A program made the translations under genes and the position numbers. Of a stretch of DNA of 64,000 nt, positions 35,131 to 43,246 are shown one piece after another. The DNA is taken from positions 3,725,001 through 3,789,000 of the forward strand of contig NZ_JAYMGI010000002.1 in assembly GCF_035825295.1 (NCBI RefSeq), given 5' to 3'. The notes under the pieces are model-generated. The model searched no databases and had not been told where the DNA came from. It saw nothing but the letters and a program-made list of their open reading frames with translations. Numbering within the stretch: position 1 is the stretch's first letter; every line of letters starts with the position of its first letter. Source of the DNA: Actinacidiphila sp. DG2A-62 (GTDB lineage Bacteria; Actinomycetota; Actinomycetes; Streptomycetales; Streptomycetaceae).

Positions 35131-35363
35131 CGCTCCCCCTCGGTGGGCTCGCAGGTGTGGCCGTAGACCAGGCGGCGGGCGTCGGCTTCGCCGAACGGGC
35201 CCGAGCCGTGCAGGTCGTAGGCCAGGGAGGTGCGCAGGCCGCACGCGGGATGGACGAGGTGGTGGAGGGACCACCAGCCGGACGCCGGCTCGGCGTCCCA
35301 GTCCGCGGGGAGCTTCACCGGGCGGCCCCGTTCGCGTGGCCGGAGCGTGCCGGGTTGGGGCAT
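35127..35363 (-). CDS. 78-aa hypothetical protein
   Basis: 'WWSLHHLVHPACGLRTSLAY' is the recognisable core. The 5' part overlaps the 3' end of the frameshifted gene upstream. Unknown. Confidence 0.45.
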   Translation of the reverse strand: MPQPGTLRPRERGRPVKLPADWDAEPASGWWSLHHLVHPACGLRTSLAYDLHGSGPFGEADARRLVYGHTCEPTEGER

Positions 35364-35907
35364 TTTTGCGGGCGGGGGTGTCCGGGTTGGCGAGGTGCTT
35401 GACGGTGCGGCGGTTCACCGACCGGGCGAGGAACGCGTACGCCAAGCCGTGGCCGCAGTGGGCGGTGAGGGCGGTCGCGGGCACCGGGGGCTTGGCGGCG
35501 GACACCAGGAAGATCCGGCTGGTGCTGATCCACTTGTCGTCACCGGGCTCGGGGCGGAAGCCGCCGCCGCCGCGCTCGACGCGGATCTTGACCTTGCCTC
35601 GGCCGAGCTGGATCACGGGGCCGCTGATGGTGCCTTGGTAGCGGCCGGAGGTGGTCGCTCCGACGACGTCGCCGGAGTAGACGCGGCGGCCGACCGCGTC
35701 GAGGACGTGCGGCCGGTCCGGGTCGGCGGCCGGGTTCGCCGGGGAGAGCAGGCCGCGGGCGGCGAGTTCTTCGGCCATGGCCCAGTACAAGGCGGAGGGT
35801 CGGCGGCCGGCGGGGCTCCACGACAGGCCGACGTGGGCCAGGGCGCGGGCGACGTCGGCGAGGTGCTGTTCGTCGGCCGGGGTGCGGTCGGTGGTGGGGA
35901 TAGTCAT
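35315..35907 (-). CDS. Hypothetical phage protein (probable frameshift)
   Basis: 197 aa if the T5 run at 35363-35367 (A5 on the coding strand) is really six. 'VGRRVYSGDVVGATTSGRYQ' and 'GRGKVKIRVERGGGGFRPEP' form a beta barrel-like region. The extreme C-terminus (CPNPARSG) is reached only in the repaired frame. Unknown. Confidence 0.45.
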
Positions 35908-36099
35908 TCGTGGTTGCTCTTCCTCGAGGGGCCGCCCGGCCCGGGGTGGGGCCGGGACGGCTGTGACGGTGTGCGTTCGGGTGGTGCCTGGTTGTGACCG
36001 CCTGTGGCCGTCAGGGAGCCCGGTAGCGGATCGGTGGACCGTCCGGGCCCAGGCGGCGGGCAGGGCGCGGAGAGGGGCGCTCAGGGGCGTGCGCGGGGT

Positions 36100-36456
36100 C
36101 TATCCGTGGCGGGCCGGTCGTGCGTCGCGGCTGGTGGGCGGGGCGTCGACGGGCACCCATCGCATGACGGTCTCGGGCCGCTGCTCGACCTCGACGGTGG
36201 CGATGGCGTCGCCGTGCCAGCCGTGATCGTCCGGGCCGGGGCCGGTCTCGTAGTCCCCGGCGTCGACCGGGGCCTCGTACTGAACGCCGTACATACGGCC
36301 GTCGTCGGCGCGGAACACGCACCGGCGCGACTGGCTGTACTTCAGCGTGCACAGCGCCTCGTCCAGCAGGACGGTGTCGCCGTCGACGTCGCCGGGGCGG
36401 TCCGGCGGCACGCCGTACGCGGCGAGTTCGGCGCGGGTGAACGTGCGGTTGCTCAT
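36100..36456 (-). CDS. Hypothetical phage protein
   Basis: 118 aa, ATG 36456. Mixed fold with 'YSQSRRCVFRADDGRMYGVQ' and 'IATVEVEQRPETVMRWVPVD'. The 190 bp between this gene and the one at 35907 shows nothing recognisable. Confidence 0.5.
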   Translation of the reverse strand: MSNRTFTRAELAAYGVPPDRPGDVDGDTVLLDEALCTLKYSQSRRCVFRADDGRMYGVQYEAPVDAGDYETGPGPDDHGWHGDAIATVEVEQRPETVMRWVPVDAPPTSRDARPARHG

Positions 36457-36526
36457 CTCGGTGTTCCTTGCGGTAGAGGGTGGGGGTGCACGGCCGCCCT
36501 GATTCGGACAGGGCGGCCGTGCGTCG

Positions 36527-36940
36527 TCACGAGCGGGCCGAGGCGTCGGTGAAGCCGAAGGCCTCGCCGAACACCCGGACCTTGGGCGCGCCGTACTCGG
36601 GGTACTCGGCGGCGTCCATCGCGGCCACGACGTCGTCGCGGCCGGCGAGCCAGGCGTATTCGCGGAGCTTGATCACGGACCGGTCGGCGGAGATGCCGCG
36701 CTGGTCGGCGATCTTGTCCAGGGCGAACAGGTAGTAGGCGCGGGCCGCGGACTCCAGGGCGGCGGCGTCGGACCGGGCGTCTGCCCAGTCCTGTTCGGTC
36801 GTCTCCGCCTTGAGGAACGGGCGGACGGCGTCGAATTCCAGGTACGGCAGCAGGACCTCCAGGGTCCAGCCGAACGGGTCGGCCGGGTTGGTGGCGCTGG
36901 CGCGGGCGGTGATCTCTTCGGCGGTGCGGGTCAGTTGCAT
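36527..36940 (-). CDS. Helical hypothetical phage protein
   Basis: 137 aa, AGGAGA before ATG 36940. 'ALESAARAYYLFALDKIADQ' and 'SVIKLREYAWLAGRDDVVAA' are strong helices. No family recognised. Confidence 0.5.
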   Translation of the reverse strand: MQLTRTAEEITARASATNPADPFGWTLEVLLPYLEFDAVRPFLKAETTEQDWADARSDAAALESAARAYYLFALDKIADQRGISADRSVIKLREYAWLAGRDDVVAAMDAAEYPEYGAPKVRVFGEAFGFTDASARS

Positions 36941-37368
36941 CGGGTCTCCTCGGTTGGGGTGGTGCTCGGGTTGGGGTGGGGCTTGGCCGGTCGCGTGCGG
37001 TGGCCGAGGGCCAGGGCACGGGTGACGGCGTGGCCGCCGTACTGCTGGGTGGCGGCCTGTTCCCCACGGGCGTCGATCGCGGCGAGCACGACGGCGGCCG
37101 TGGGAGGTTCGAGGGAGCGGGCCGGGGCCGGGCGGCGGGTGCGGCACAGCAGGCACGTGCCGCCTCCGGCCGGGTCGACCGGCCCGCCGGGGTGGCGGGT
37201 GCACCGGTTGGCGGCGGCGTTGCCTCGTGCAGCGGCGACCAGCGCGCGGGCGCGGTCCAGCTCAGTGGCGATGTGCGCGAGCGTCGCGTCGGTGACGTCG
37301 CGCTGTGTGGTGAAGGCGCCCAGCTTCCGCAGCGCGGCGCCGAGCTCGGGCAGGAGGTCGCGGTTCAC
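36931..37368 (-). CDS. Helical protein with CxxC knuckle
   Basis: 145 aa from GTG 37368. A coiled-coil N-terminal half, 'NRCTRHPGGPVDPAGGGTCL' plus LCRTR gives a zinc knuckle, then a basic C-terminus. The same knuckle ('HPHGPVDPEAP' and CLLC) recurs in the next gene, so the two may be paralogous. Confidence 0.5.
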   Translation of the reverse strand: MNRDLLPELGAALRKLGAFTTQRDVTDATLAHIATELDRARALVAAARGNAAANRCTRHPGGPVDPAGGGTCLLCRTRRPAPARSLEPPTAAVVLAAIDARGEQAATQQYGGHAVTRALALGHRTRPAKPHPNPSTTPTEETRCN

Positions 37369-37922
37369 GTCGGGTCCCCGTCCTTGCGGGCGGCCTTGTC
37401 GGCGCGGGCTCGGGCGAGTGCGGCGGCGTGTGTGCGGTCCTGGTCGGCGCGGCGGTGCACGAGGATCGGGCTGTCCAGCACCGGGGGGTGCTGGGCGGCG
37501 GGCTCGCGCCACTCGGCGGCCTCGGGCGGCGAGGGTTCGCGGGCGGTCTCGACGCTGCGGCGCGGTCGGTTGATCTCGGCGGTGGCGCCGGTGAGGGGTT
37601 GGCCGTGGATCTCGCGGGCCTTGACCTGGCCGATGCGGCGGCGGGAGTTGCACAGCAGACACACGCCCCACCCCTCGGGCGCCTCGGGGTCGACGGGGCC
37701 ATGGGGGTGCTCGCGGCACCCGGTGCGTGAGGCGCGGGACGCCAGGGCGGCGGCGATCCAATACGCCTCGTGCAACGCCTCCATGACCTCGGCAAAGTCG
37801 TCGGTGTCGGAGGTGAGTTCCAGGTGATAGGCCAGGTCGTTCGCGGTCGCCATGCGGGCACGGAGATCCGTCAGGCCGACGACGCGGCCCGCGGGTACGC
37901 GGTAGGTCTTCTGTCGGGTCAT
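37365..37922 (-). CDS. Helical protein with CxxC knuckle, paralogue-like
   Basis: 185 aa. 'TGCREHPHGPVDPEAPEGWG' then VCLLC matches the knuckle of the downstream gene. A long charged C-terminus follows. GTGA/ATGA overlaps join it to both neighbours. Confidence 0.5.
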   Translation of the reverse strand: MTRQKTYRVPAGRVVGLTDLRARMATANDLAYHLELTSDTDDFAEVMEALHEAYWIAAALASRASRTGCREHPHGPVDPEAPEGWGVCLLCNSRRRIGQVKAREIHGQPLTGATAEINRPRRSVETAREPSPPEAAEWREPAAQHPPVLDSPILVHRRADQDRTHAAALARARADKAARKDGDPT

Positions 37923-39289
37923 CGCAGGTCCTCGAACTGGGCGGTCTTGGCGGCGGCGTGGTCGGCGCGCCACTGGCGGTACTCGTCGTTGGGGGCCGTG
38001 GGCATGTACGGGTCGGCGTCGTCCTGGTTGTCCGGCTCGTCGACCGCGGGGATTCCGAGGAGGAAGGCCGCGCCCCGGTCGAGTTCGGCGCGGCACAGGC
38101 CGCACAGCCGGTCGTCGGGGACGTTGCCGGGGAACGGCCGGTCGCACACGTCGCACTGCTCGCGGTCGCGGTATAGGCGCGGCGGCCGGTGCGTCGGCAC
38201 CACGCGCCCGGCCTTTCGGTCTCGCTTGCGGCGGGCGACGCGCTCCGAGCACGGGGTGCACGGCTGGCCGGTGAGCACGTGCATGCCGTCCTCGCACTCC
38301 GGGGCGGGGCAGTACGGCGTCGGCCGCAGCAGTTCCTCCACCACGCCGATCGGCGACCGCAGGACGCCGTCGAAGTGGTCGCGCTCGTAGCCGTACGAGA
38401 TCCAGCGGCGCGCGGCCCGTTCGGCAAGCTGCTCCGGGGTCCGGGTCTGCAACGCCTGGGCGGTCACCTGGCGGTTCACGTTGGGCAGGTGGCCGTGCGG
38501 GAGGATCACCGCCAGCGCGGCCCGCAGCGGGGCGGGGAGAAGCGCCTCCGTGGCGTAAATCCGGTGCCGGACGTCCGCCGGGAACGGGTTCGGCTTCCGG
38601 CCGCCGCGCGGCCCTGGCACCTTCCCCCTCGGAGCGTCGGCGACCGGGCCGCCGTCGTGCCCCTGCTCACTCTCAGCAGCAACGGGATCAGGTGTTTCCG
38701 TCGCGGCGGAGCCGTTGAATTCGTCTCGCGCGCTACTACCTGTAGTGGTCCTACGGACGTCATCGGCGCTACGCGCCGGAGGCGCTGCCTGGTCTTCTGT
38801 CTTCTTGATCTTCTTAGAGTTGGTCTTCTTAGGTGGGGGATCTGCCCACGTAGGTTCGGCCAACGTAGGGAAATCCGACGTTGGGCCCGACGTGCTGTTT
38901 TCCGGCGTGTCGGGCTCGTCGGACTCTTCGGCCGGCCAGGGCGCAGCCTCTTGCAGGTCCAGGCCTTCCGGCATGTCCGAGACGAGGTACACGGCTTCGC
39001 CGAGACGCCCCGTCTCCAGGTCGCGCTCACGCCTGCGGTGCAGGTAGCCGTACCTCTCCAGTTCGGCGAGGGCCGCCCGGATCGCGTCCCGCCCCTCCGG
39101 GCCGCCTTCGATCAGTCGCTCGATCGACACGCCGTAGCCGTCGCGGTGCGACAGCAGTTCCACGAGCAACCCGCGCGCACGGCGGCTCAGGCGCCGGTCC
39201 CGCACCGCGGCGTTGAACACCTGGGTGAAGTTCCGGCCGAGCACGTCGGCCGCGATCGGCCCGCGTTTGATGCGGGCGGCCCGGCTCAC
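37919..39289 (-). CDS. Helix-turn-helix replication-initiation-like protein
   Basis: 456 aa from GTG 39289. The N-terminal winged helix ('VSRAARIKRGPIAADVLGRN', 'RRARGLLVELLSHRDGYGVS', 'AALAELERYGYLHRRRERD') matches the DnaD/replisome-organiser-like domain of actinomycete phage proteins. A long acidic linker, a second helical domain, then C-terminal zinc clusters ('CDVCDRPFPGNVPDDRLCGL'). Expected to bind the phage origin, often within its own gene; no iterons are obvious. Confidence 0.65.
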   Translation of the reverse strand: MSRAARIKRGPIAADVLGRNFTQVFNAAVRDRRLSRRARGLLVELLSHRDGYGVSIERLIEGGPEGRDAIRAALAELERYGYLHRRRERDLETGRLGEAVYLVSDMPEGLDLQEAAPWPAEESDEPDTPENSTSGPTSDFPTLAEPTWADPPPKKTNSKKIKKTEDQAAPPARSADDVRRTTTGSSARDEFNGSAATETPDPVAAESEQGHDGGPVADAPRGKVPGPRGGRKPNPFPADVRHRIYATEALLPAPLRAALAVILPHGHLPNVNRQVTAQALQTRTPEQLAERAARRWISYGYERDHFDGVLRSPIGVVEELLRPTPYCPAPECEDGMHVLTGQPCTPCSERVARRKRDRKAGRVVPTHRPPRLYRDREQCDVCDRPFPGNVPDDRLCGLCRAELDRGAAFLLGIPAVDEPDNQDDADPYMPTAPNDEYRQWRADHAAAKTAQFEDLR

Positions 39290-39405
39290 CAGGCACCCCC
39301 GCAGATGCCCCGCGACGGCGCGGCGCGCACGTCGCGGCCCGTCCCCATGGCCGTGAGCAGCTGGGGTCCCTGGTGTGGGTCCCACGTCACTGCGTCGGTG
39401 GTCAC
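39286..39405 (-). CDS. 39-aa leader-like protein
   Basis: VTTDAVTWDPHQGPQLLTAM continues to a Cys/Trp end. It overlaps the HTH gene by GTGA, so it probably promotes that gene's translation. Confidence 0.4.
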   Translation of the reverse strand: MTTDAVTWDPHQGPQLLTAMGTGRDVRAAPSRGICGGAW

Positions 39406-39548
39406 GGCGCTCTCTTCTCTCGCGTCGGTCGGTCGGACAAGGGGCTGCGCCTCATCGGAAGGCGCGCAGGCACGGCAAGTTCGCTGGATCAGCGACGCCG
39501 GGCGTCCGTGATCTGCACCCTGCCGGAATCTTTAAAGATTGGCAAGAA

Positions 39549-39590
39549 TGGTCAGTATGGAAAAACTGGTCATGTCTTACACTCTGACCA
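39549..39590 (+). promoter_or_regulatory. Promoter with three TGGTCA sites 18 bp apart
   Basis: TGGTCA at 39549 and 39567, and its complement TGACCA at 39585, are exactly 18 bp apart. A good -10 (TACACT, 39578-39583) sits seven bases before the ATG at 39590, implying a leaderless transcript. The last operator overlaps the start codon. Confidence 0.55.
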
Positions 39591-39826
39591 TGCCTGCTGA
39601 GCCTGAGCCCCACATCGCCGAGGACGGCGTCCAGGAAGTGCCGCTGACCATCGCTCGCCGTCTGCTCACGACCCTCATCGAGCAGGCGCGGGAAAGGCAG
39701 TTGGTGAGTGCCTTCACGGTGCGCAAGCGACGGCGCGCCTACCTGGTGACGCCCGAGTTCTACGACCGCGCGGTTCTCGCCTTCAGCCAGACCTCGCCGA
39801 CAGCCGGCGGCCAGCGGGACGCCTGA
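39590..39826 (+). CDS. Small regulator-like protein
   Basis: 78 aa from a probable leaderless ATG. 'EVPLTIARRLLTTLIEQARE' and a basic segment 'VRKRRRAYLVTPEFYDRA' suggest DNA binding (ribbon-helix or antitoxin-like). It is rightward against its neighbours, next to the replication gene promoter. Alternative upstream in-frame starts (39539, 39572) ignore the promoter. Confidence 0.5.
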   Translation: MPAEPEPHIAEDGVQEVPLTIARRLLTTLIEQARERQLVSAFTVRKRRRAYLVTPEFYDRAVLAFSQTSPTAGGQRDA

Positions 39827-39834
39827 TCTCCGCC

Positions 39835-40047
39835 TCACGCCGCGCCGTCCTCGGGGAGCACGGCCACGCCGACATGCCCGGCCGCCGGTTCGTCGCGCCG
39901 CGGGGTGAAGTCCATGACGCGCCCGATCTCCTCGATGAGCGACGCCGTCGAGTAGCAGTCCACGCACAGCGCCCGCACCAACGCGTCCCGGCGCGAGCGG
40001 TGCGCGAACAGGTGCCGGTCCCGGCGGCACACCAGGCACCGGCCCAC
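39835..40047 (-). CDS. 70-aa zinc-ribbon protein
   Basis: RCLVCRRDRH and LCVDCY form a CxxC pair set; the tail is acidic. From GTG 40047. An ATG at 40066 overlapping the upstream stop is out of frame with it. Confidence 0.45.
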   Translation of the reverse strand: MGRCLVCRRDRHLFAHRSRRDALVRALCVDCYSTASLIEEIGRVMDFTPRRDEPAAGHVGVAVLPEDGAA

Positions 40048-40062
40048 GGCGCGGCCACCGGC

Positions 40063-40266
40063 TCATGACCGGCCCTCGTGCCACGACGTCTTGGACCGGA
40101 ACACCGTGCCCGCCTCGGCAAGCAGCTGGTGCACGGTGCCGTATGCCCGCCCGTCTTCCTCGACCAGGTCGCGGATGCTCGCGCCCGCGTCGTACTTCTT
40201 CCGCAGCGCCGCCGCGTGCGCCTCGCGCTCCGCGCCCTCCAGCCGGGGCGTGTAGTGGCGGGTCAC
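40063..40266 (-). CDS. Small HTH protein
   Basis: 67 aa. 'LRKKYDAGASIRDLVEEDGR' and 'AYGTVHQLLAEAGTVFRSK' are the two halves of an HTH of a family common in actinomycetes. Basic ends. Coupled to the upstream gene by ATGA. Confidence 0.65.
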   Translation of the reverse strand: MTRHYTPRLEGAEREAHAAALRKKYDAGASIRDLVEEDGRAYGTVHQLLAEAGTVFRSKTSWHEGRS

Positions 40267-40691
40267 TGGGCCACCACCTCGTCAGCGATGAGGCTGATGC
40301 TGGCGACCGCACCGAGCAGCGTGCAGGCGGCGGCCAGGACCTCGCTCCGGCCGCGCTCCCACATCACCGCGAACAACGTCCGGGTCATCGTGCTGTCGGC
40401 GTTGGCGTGCGCGACGAGGAACCAGATCGACCACAGCAACAGCGGGTCGTCGGTGTGGCCGCCCGGCGCCCACAACTCGCCGGCCGCCGGGTCCGGCTTC
40501 ACGCCGCCGTGCGCGCGGACCGTCGCCACCGTCCCGGCCTCGGCCATCGCCTTGCACACCCGGTAGGAGTCCGGCTCGGTCAGGTACGGGAACGCGTCCC
40601 GCAAGATGTCCACCGCGGTCCCGCACCGGTCGTGCTTGGCCGCATACAGGGCGTCCTCGACCAGCAACGTCAAGGGCGAGTCGTCGTACAT
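40263..40691 (-). CDS. Hypothetical phage protein
   Basis: 142 aa from ATG 40691 (GGAG eight bases upstream; ATG 40709 has none). Mainly helical ('LVEDALYAAKHDRCGTAVDI'). The C-terminal 'EVLAAACTLLGAVASISLIA' may be membrane-associated. Unknown. Confidence 0.5.
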   Translation of the reverse strand: MYDDSPLTLLVEDALYAAKHDRCGTAVDILRDAFPYLTEPDSYRVCKAMAEAGTVATVRAHGGVKPDPAAGELWAPGGHTDDPLLLWSIWFLVAHANADSTMTRTLFAVMWERGRSEVLAAACTLLGAVASISLIADEVVAQ

Positions 40692-40835
40692 GAAGGTCAC
40701 TCCGTGCATGAGGTGATCAGCGAAAAAGGGCTTGGGAGGGGCCGCGCGCCGGCGTCAGGGAGGGGCGGCAGCGCGCGGCCCCGTGGCCCGGCCCGGGGCG
40801 ACTGGCAGTGCGCCGGGGCCGGGCCGGTCAGGGGG

Positions 40836-41273
40836 TCACCGGGCGGCGTTGTGCATGTCCCGCGTCCGCTTGGCGCTCTCGGCCCGCCGGAACTCCGCAT
40901 CGGTCGGATACGCCGCGAAGTCCTCATCGAGCAGCAGCGCGGCCTGCCTCGGGCCGCCGCCGACTTCGTCGAGCGTTCCGTCCATCCGGCGCGCCCGCCA
41001 CATCGCGGCCTTGGCGCGCAACAGCGCGTCCTCTTCCTGCTTGGTCTGTGCCGGCTCGGCCGCGGTGACCCGCAACTTCACCCGAGGCGGCTTGTCCTCG
41101 CTCTCGGCGTGGCCGGTGTAACTGACGCTGGTCAGCTCCATGATCGCCACGACCGTCCGCCCCGGGTACTCGAACAAGTCCCGGCGCTGGGCCAGCGTCA
41201 GCACGTGCTCGAACAGCGAGGCGGCGCTGTCGAGACGGACCTCGATCTCGGAGTCAGCGGGCAACTTCGGCAT
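40836..41273 (-). CDS. Hypothetical early phage protein
   Basis: 145 aa from ATG 41273. Beta-rich first half ('GRTVVAIMELTSVSYTGHAE', 'PPRVKLRVTAAEPAQT') and helical second half. Located in the recombination block; unknown. Confidence 0.5.
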   Translation of the reverse strand: MPKLPADSEIEVRLDSAASLFEHVLTLAQRRDLFEYPGRTVVAIMELTSVSYTGHAESEDKPPRVKLRVTAAEPAQTKQEEDALLRAKAAMWRARRMDGTLDEVGGGPRQAALLLDEDFAAYPTDAEFRRAESAKRTRDMHNAAR

Positions 41274-41354
41274 CCGTGATGTCCTTCCGGTAGGCATCGG
41301 CCAGAGCGGGCGAAGACGGCCGCCCTGGGGGTCGGTGGGGGGCGCCGGGCCGGG

Positions 41355-41756
41355 TCATGCCGCCCCGCTTTCCGCGGCGGCGGCAGCGGCCTTCTTGGCG
41401 GCGCGCCGCGCGGCCTGCCGCAACCGGTTCGCCTCGCGGCACTCGTCGTCCACCGGCTCACCGCGCTTGATATGCCGGTCGTACGCGGCCTGTGTCCCGC
41501 ATGGCTTGACCTGGCGTTCCATCCGCACCGGCTTGACGCCCTGGTGGCGCCGGTCGGCCGCGCTCGTCCCGCCCCACACGCCGTACTCGACGCCGACCTG
41601 CATGGCCCACGCCCGGCACTCGGCCTCGACTGGGCACGTCGCACAGACCGCCTTGGCGTCGCGGGCCTGCTGGCCCCCCGAGTGCTCGGGGAAAAACAGC
41701 TCGGGGTCCTCGTCGGCGCACGCGGCTTGCAACCGCCAATGCGTGGTCGCGCTCAT
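41355..41756 (-). CDS. WhiB-family transcription factor
   Basis: 133 aa. The four Fe-S cysteines are visible: C in 'QAACADEDPELFFPE', then C and CxxC...C in 'AKAVCATCPVEAECRAWAMQ', followed by GVWGG. WhiB proteins bind a redox-sensitive 4Fe-4S cluster and act with sigma factors. Phage copies (e.g. mycobacteriophage TM4 WhiB) are known and can block host WhiB function. The basic C-terminal Ala/Lys tail would bind DNA. Confidence 0.85.
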   Translation of the reverse strand: MSATTHWRLQAACADEDPELFFPEHSGGQQARDAKAVCATCPVEAECRAWAMQVGVEYGVWGGTSAADRRHQGVKPVRMERQVKPCGTQAAYDRHIKRGEPVDDECREANRLRQAARRAAKKAAAAAAESGAA

Positions 41757-41956
41757 CCCAACCTCCCCGCGTCATAGGTCGAGGTCACGGACCGCAGACG
41801 GGTGGCGAGCTTGAGTTCGGCGCACACCTTGCACGACGGCCGCCCGTCGTCATCCCGCAGGTGAACAGGGTTGTGGCAGTGTCTGCACGGCTTCGGCGTC
41901 CAGGACCAGTGCGCGGGGCTGCGCCAGTCCAGTAGCAGCGTTGGACAGTTCGTCAC
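41753..41956 (-). CDS. Small zinc protein
   Basis: 67 aa. 'PCRHCHNPVHLRDDDGRPSC' plus KVC forms a CxxC...CxxC ribbon. Overlaps WhiB (ATGA) and the RusA-like gene (GTGA), so probably expressed with both. Confidence 0.5.
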   Translation of the reverse strand: MTNCPTLLLDWRSPAHWSWTPKPCRHCHNPVHLRDDDGRPSCKVCAELKLATRLRSVTSTYDAGRLG

Positions 41957-42522
41957 AGCTCGCTCACGCCCCAGTCGGGCCAGCGCTCCCCGGGCTCCAG
42001 GCCACGCAGGATCAGCACAGCCTGGCCGTGCTTGACCTTCCGCCCCAACCGCATGTCCGGGCCGTCGACCCGGGTGTGGTCGTCGTCCTCCAACACGCCA
42101 GCGTCCACGACGCCATCGAGCATCGCTTTGAACGTCGGGTACCAGTTCGCCGGGTCACGTCGGCCCTTGGTCGCCGGCCGCAACACCCCAAGGACGTGAG
42201 CACGGTGGAACACCGGCCCCGGCCGGGCCGCGTCCAACGCCGCCGCCAGCTCGCGCGACTCGACCACCGCCGCGGCGGCAGCCTCGCGCAGATCAGCGGT
42301 GATCACACCCTTGGGCCGATGGTGAAGTCGCTCGTTCGCGTTGAGCAGCCGCATCCCCGGCGGCAACTCGATGACGTACAACGGCCCGTTTCCGCCACGC
42401 CCCGCGGGGGCCGCCGGCCCGGCCGGAGCCGGGTCGGCGGGAACGACGCGGGGCGCCGCCGCGCCCGGCCGGGTGGCCGGGGCGGCGGGCTCCACATCGA
42501 ACAGGGCGAGAGCGCCGGTCAC
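41953..42522 (-). CDS. RusA-like Holliday junction resolvase
   Basis: 189 aa. After an Ala/Pro N-terminal extension, 'MRLLNANERLHHRPKGVITA' opens a RusA fold. 'DPANWYPTFKAMLDGVVDAG' followed by VLEDDDHTRVDGPD supplies the conserved acidic residues. RusA enzymes cut branched DNA during phage recombination or packaging. The GTG at 42522 overlaps the upstream stop. Confidence 0.8.
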   Translation of the reverse strand: MTGALALFDVEPAAPATRPGAAAPRVVPADPAPAGPAAPAGRGGNGPLYVIELPPGMRLLNANERLHHRPKGVITADLREAAAAAVVESRELAAALDAARPGPVFHRAHVLGVLRPATKGRRDPANWYPTFKAMLDGVVDAGVLEDDDHTRVDGPDMRLGRKVKHGQAVLILRGLEPGERWPDWGVSEL

Positions 42523-42941
42523 GTCACCACGTCCCGCGCCGCGAGGTACTTCCGGCCCGCCTCGGTCACCAGCAGACTCGCGCCGTCCGTCGTGACGTAC
42601 CGCCACGTCTGAAGCAGTTGCAGCGCGTTGCGGCTGAAATCCTCCGCCGCCCCGGCCGCGACGCTGCGCAACAGGAACTCCGCAGTGCCCGCGAGGGGAC
42701 GTTCCACGGCGTGGCGCTCGGCCCGCAGCAGGGCCGCCGCGTGCGAGGCGGTCCCCGGCGTGGTGTCGGCCGAACACGGGCACCCCCGCACCAGCACTTT
42801 GGCCTCGGCGTTGGCGAATCCCTCGCACTCGAACGGGTGGGCACGGCCCTTCTCGCACAACCGGGCCGTACAGCACGAACAGTCGGGGCACTCGATCTGA
42901 GCAGGCCGAAGGTGCTCGGCGTTCATGGCCGGATAGGTCAC
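42519..42941 (-). CDS. Cys-rich hypothetical protein
   Basis: 140 aa from GTG 42941. N-terminal zinc cluster 'IECPDCSCCTARLCEKG', CxC at 'RGCPCSAD', then a C-terminal winged-helix-like region ('LLQTWRYVTTDGASLLVTEA'). Coupled to both neighbours. Confidence 0.5.
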   Translation of the reverse strand: MTYPAMNAEHLRPAQIECPDCSCCTARLCEKGRAHPFECEGFANAEAKVLVRGCPCSADTTPGTASHAAALLRAERHAVERPLAGTAEFLLRSVAAGAAEDFSRNALQLLQTWRYVTTDGASLLVTEAGRKYLAARDVVT

Positions 42942-43246
42942 GACCGCTTACCCCCGCCCGCGCCTGCCGCTGTCTCGGCGTCGGGCAGGCGCCGCATGGC
43001 GTACGCGAGATCCGGCCCGAACCCGGCCTTGACGATCACCTCGTGCAGCGTCGACGTCGGCGCCTGGCGGGCGATGTGCTCGGCGAGCGCGCTCATGAGC
43101 ACGGCCTGTCGCTGGGCGGTACGGGCGTTGCGCCCGGTCGCCTCCGCCACGGTTCCCCGCAACAGGTCGATCTGCCGCGCCCGCGAGAACGCCAGCCGTT
43201 CCAGCCGGTCGTTGTCGGCCCGCAGCCGCAACCATCGCCGGATCAC
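42938..43246 (-). CDS. Basic helical hypothetical protein
   Basis: 102 aa. Basic N-terminal helix ('VIRRWLRLRADNDRLERLAF') and an amphipathic middle. GTG 43246 overlaps the exonuclease stop. Confidence 0.45.
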   Translation of the reverse strand: MIRRWLRLRADNDRLERLAFSRARQIDLLRGTVAEATGRNARTAQRQAVLMSALAEHIARQAPTSTLHEVIVKAGFGPDLAYAMRRLPDAETAAGAGGGKRS

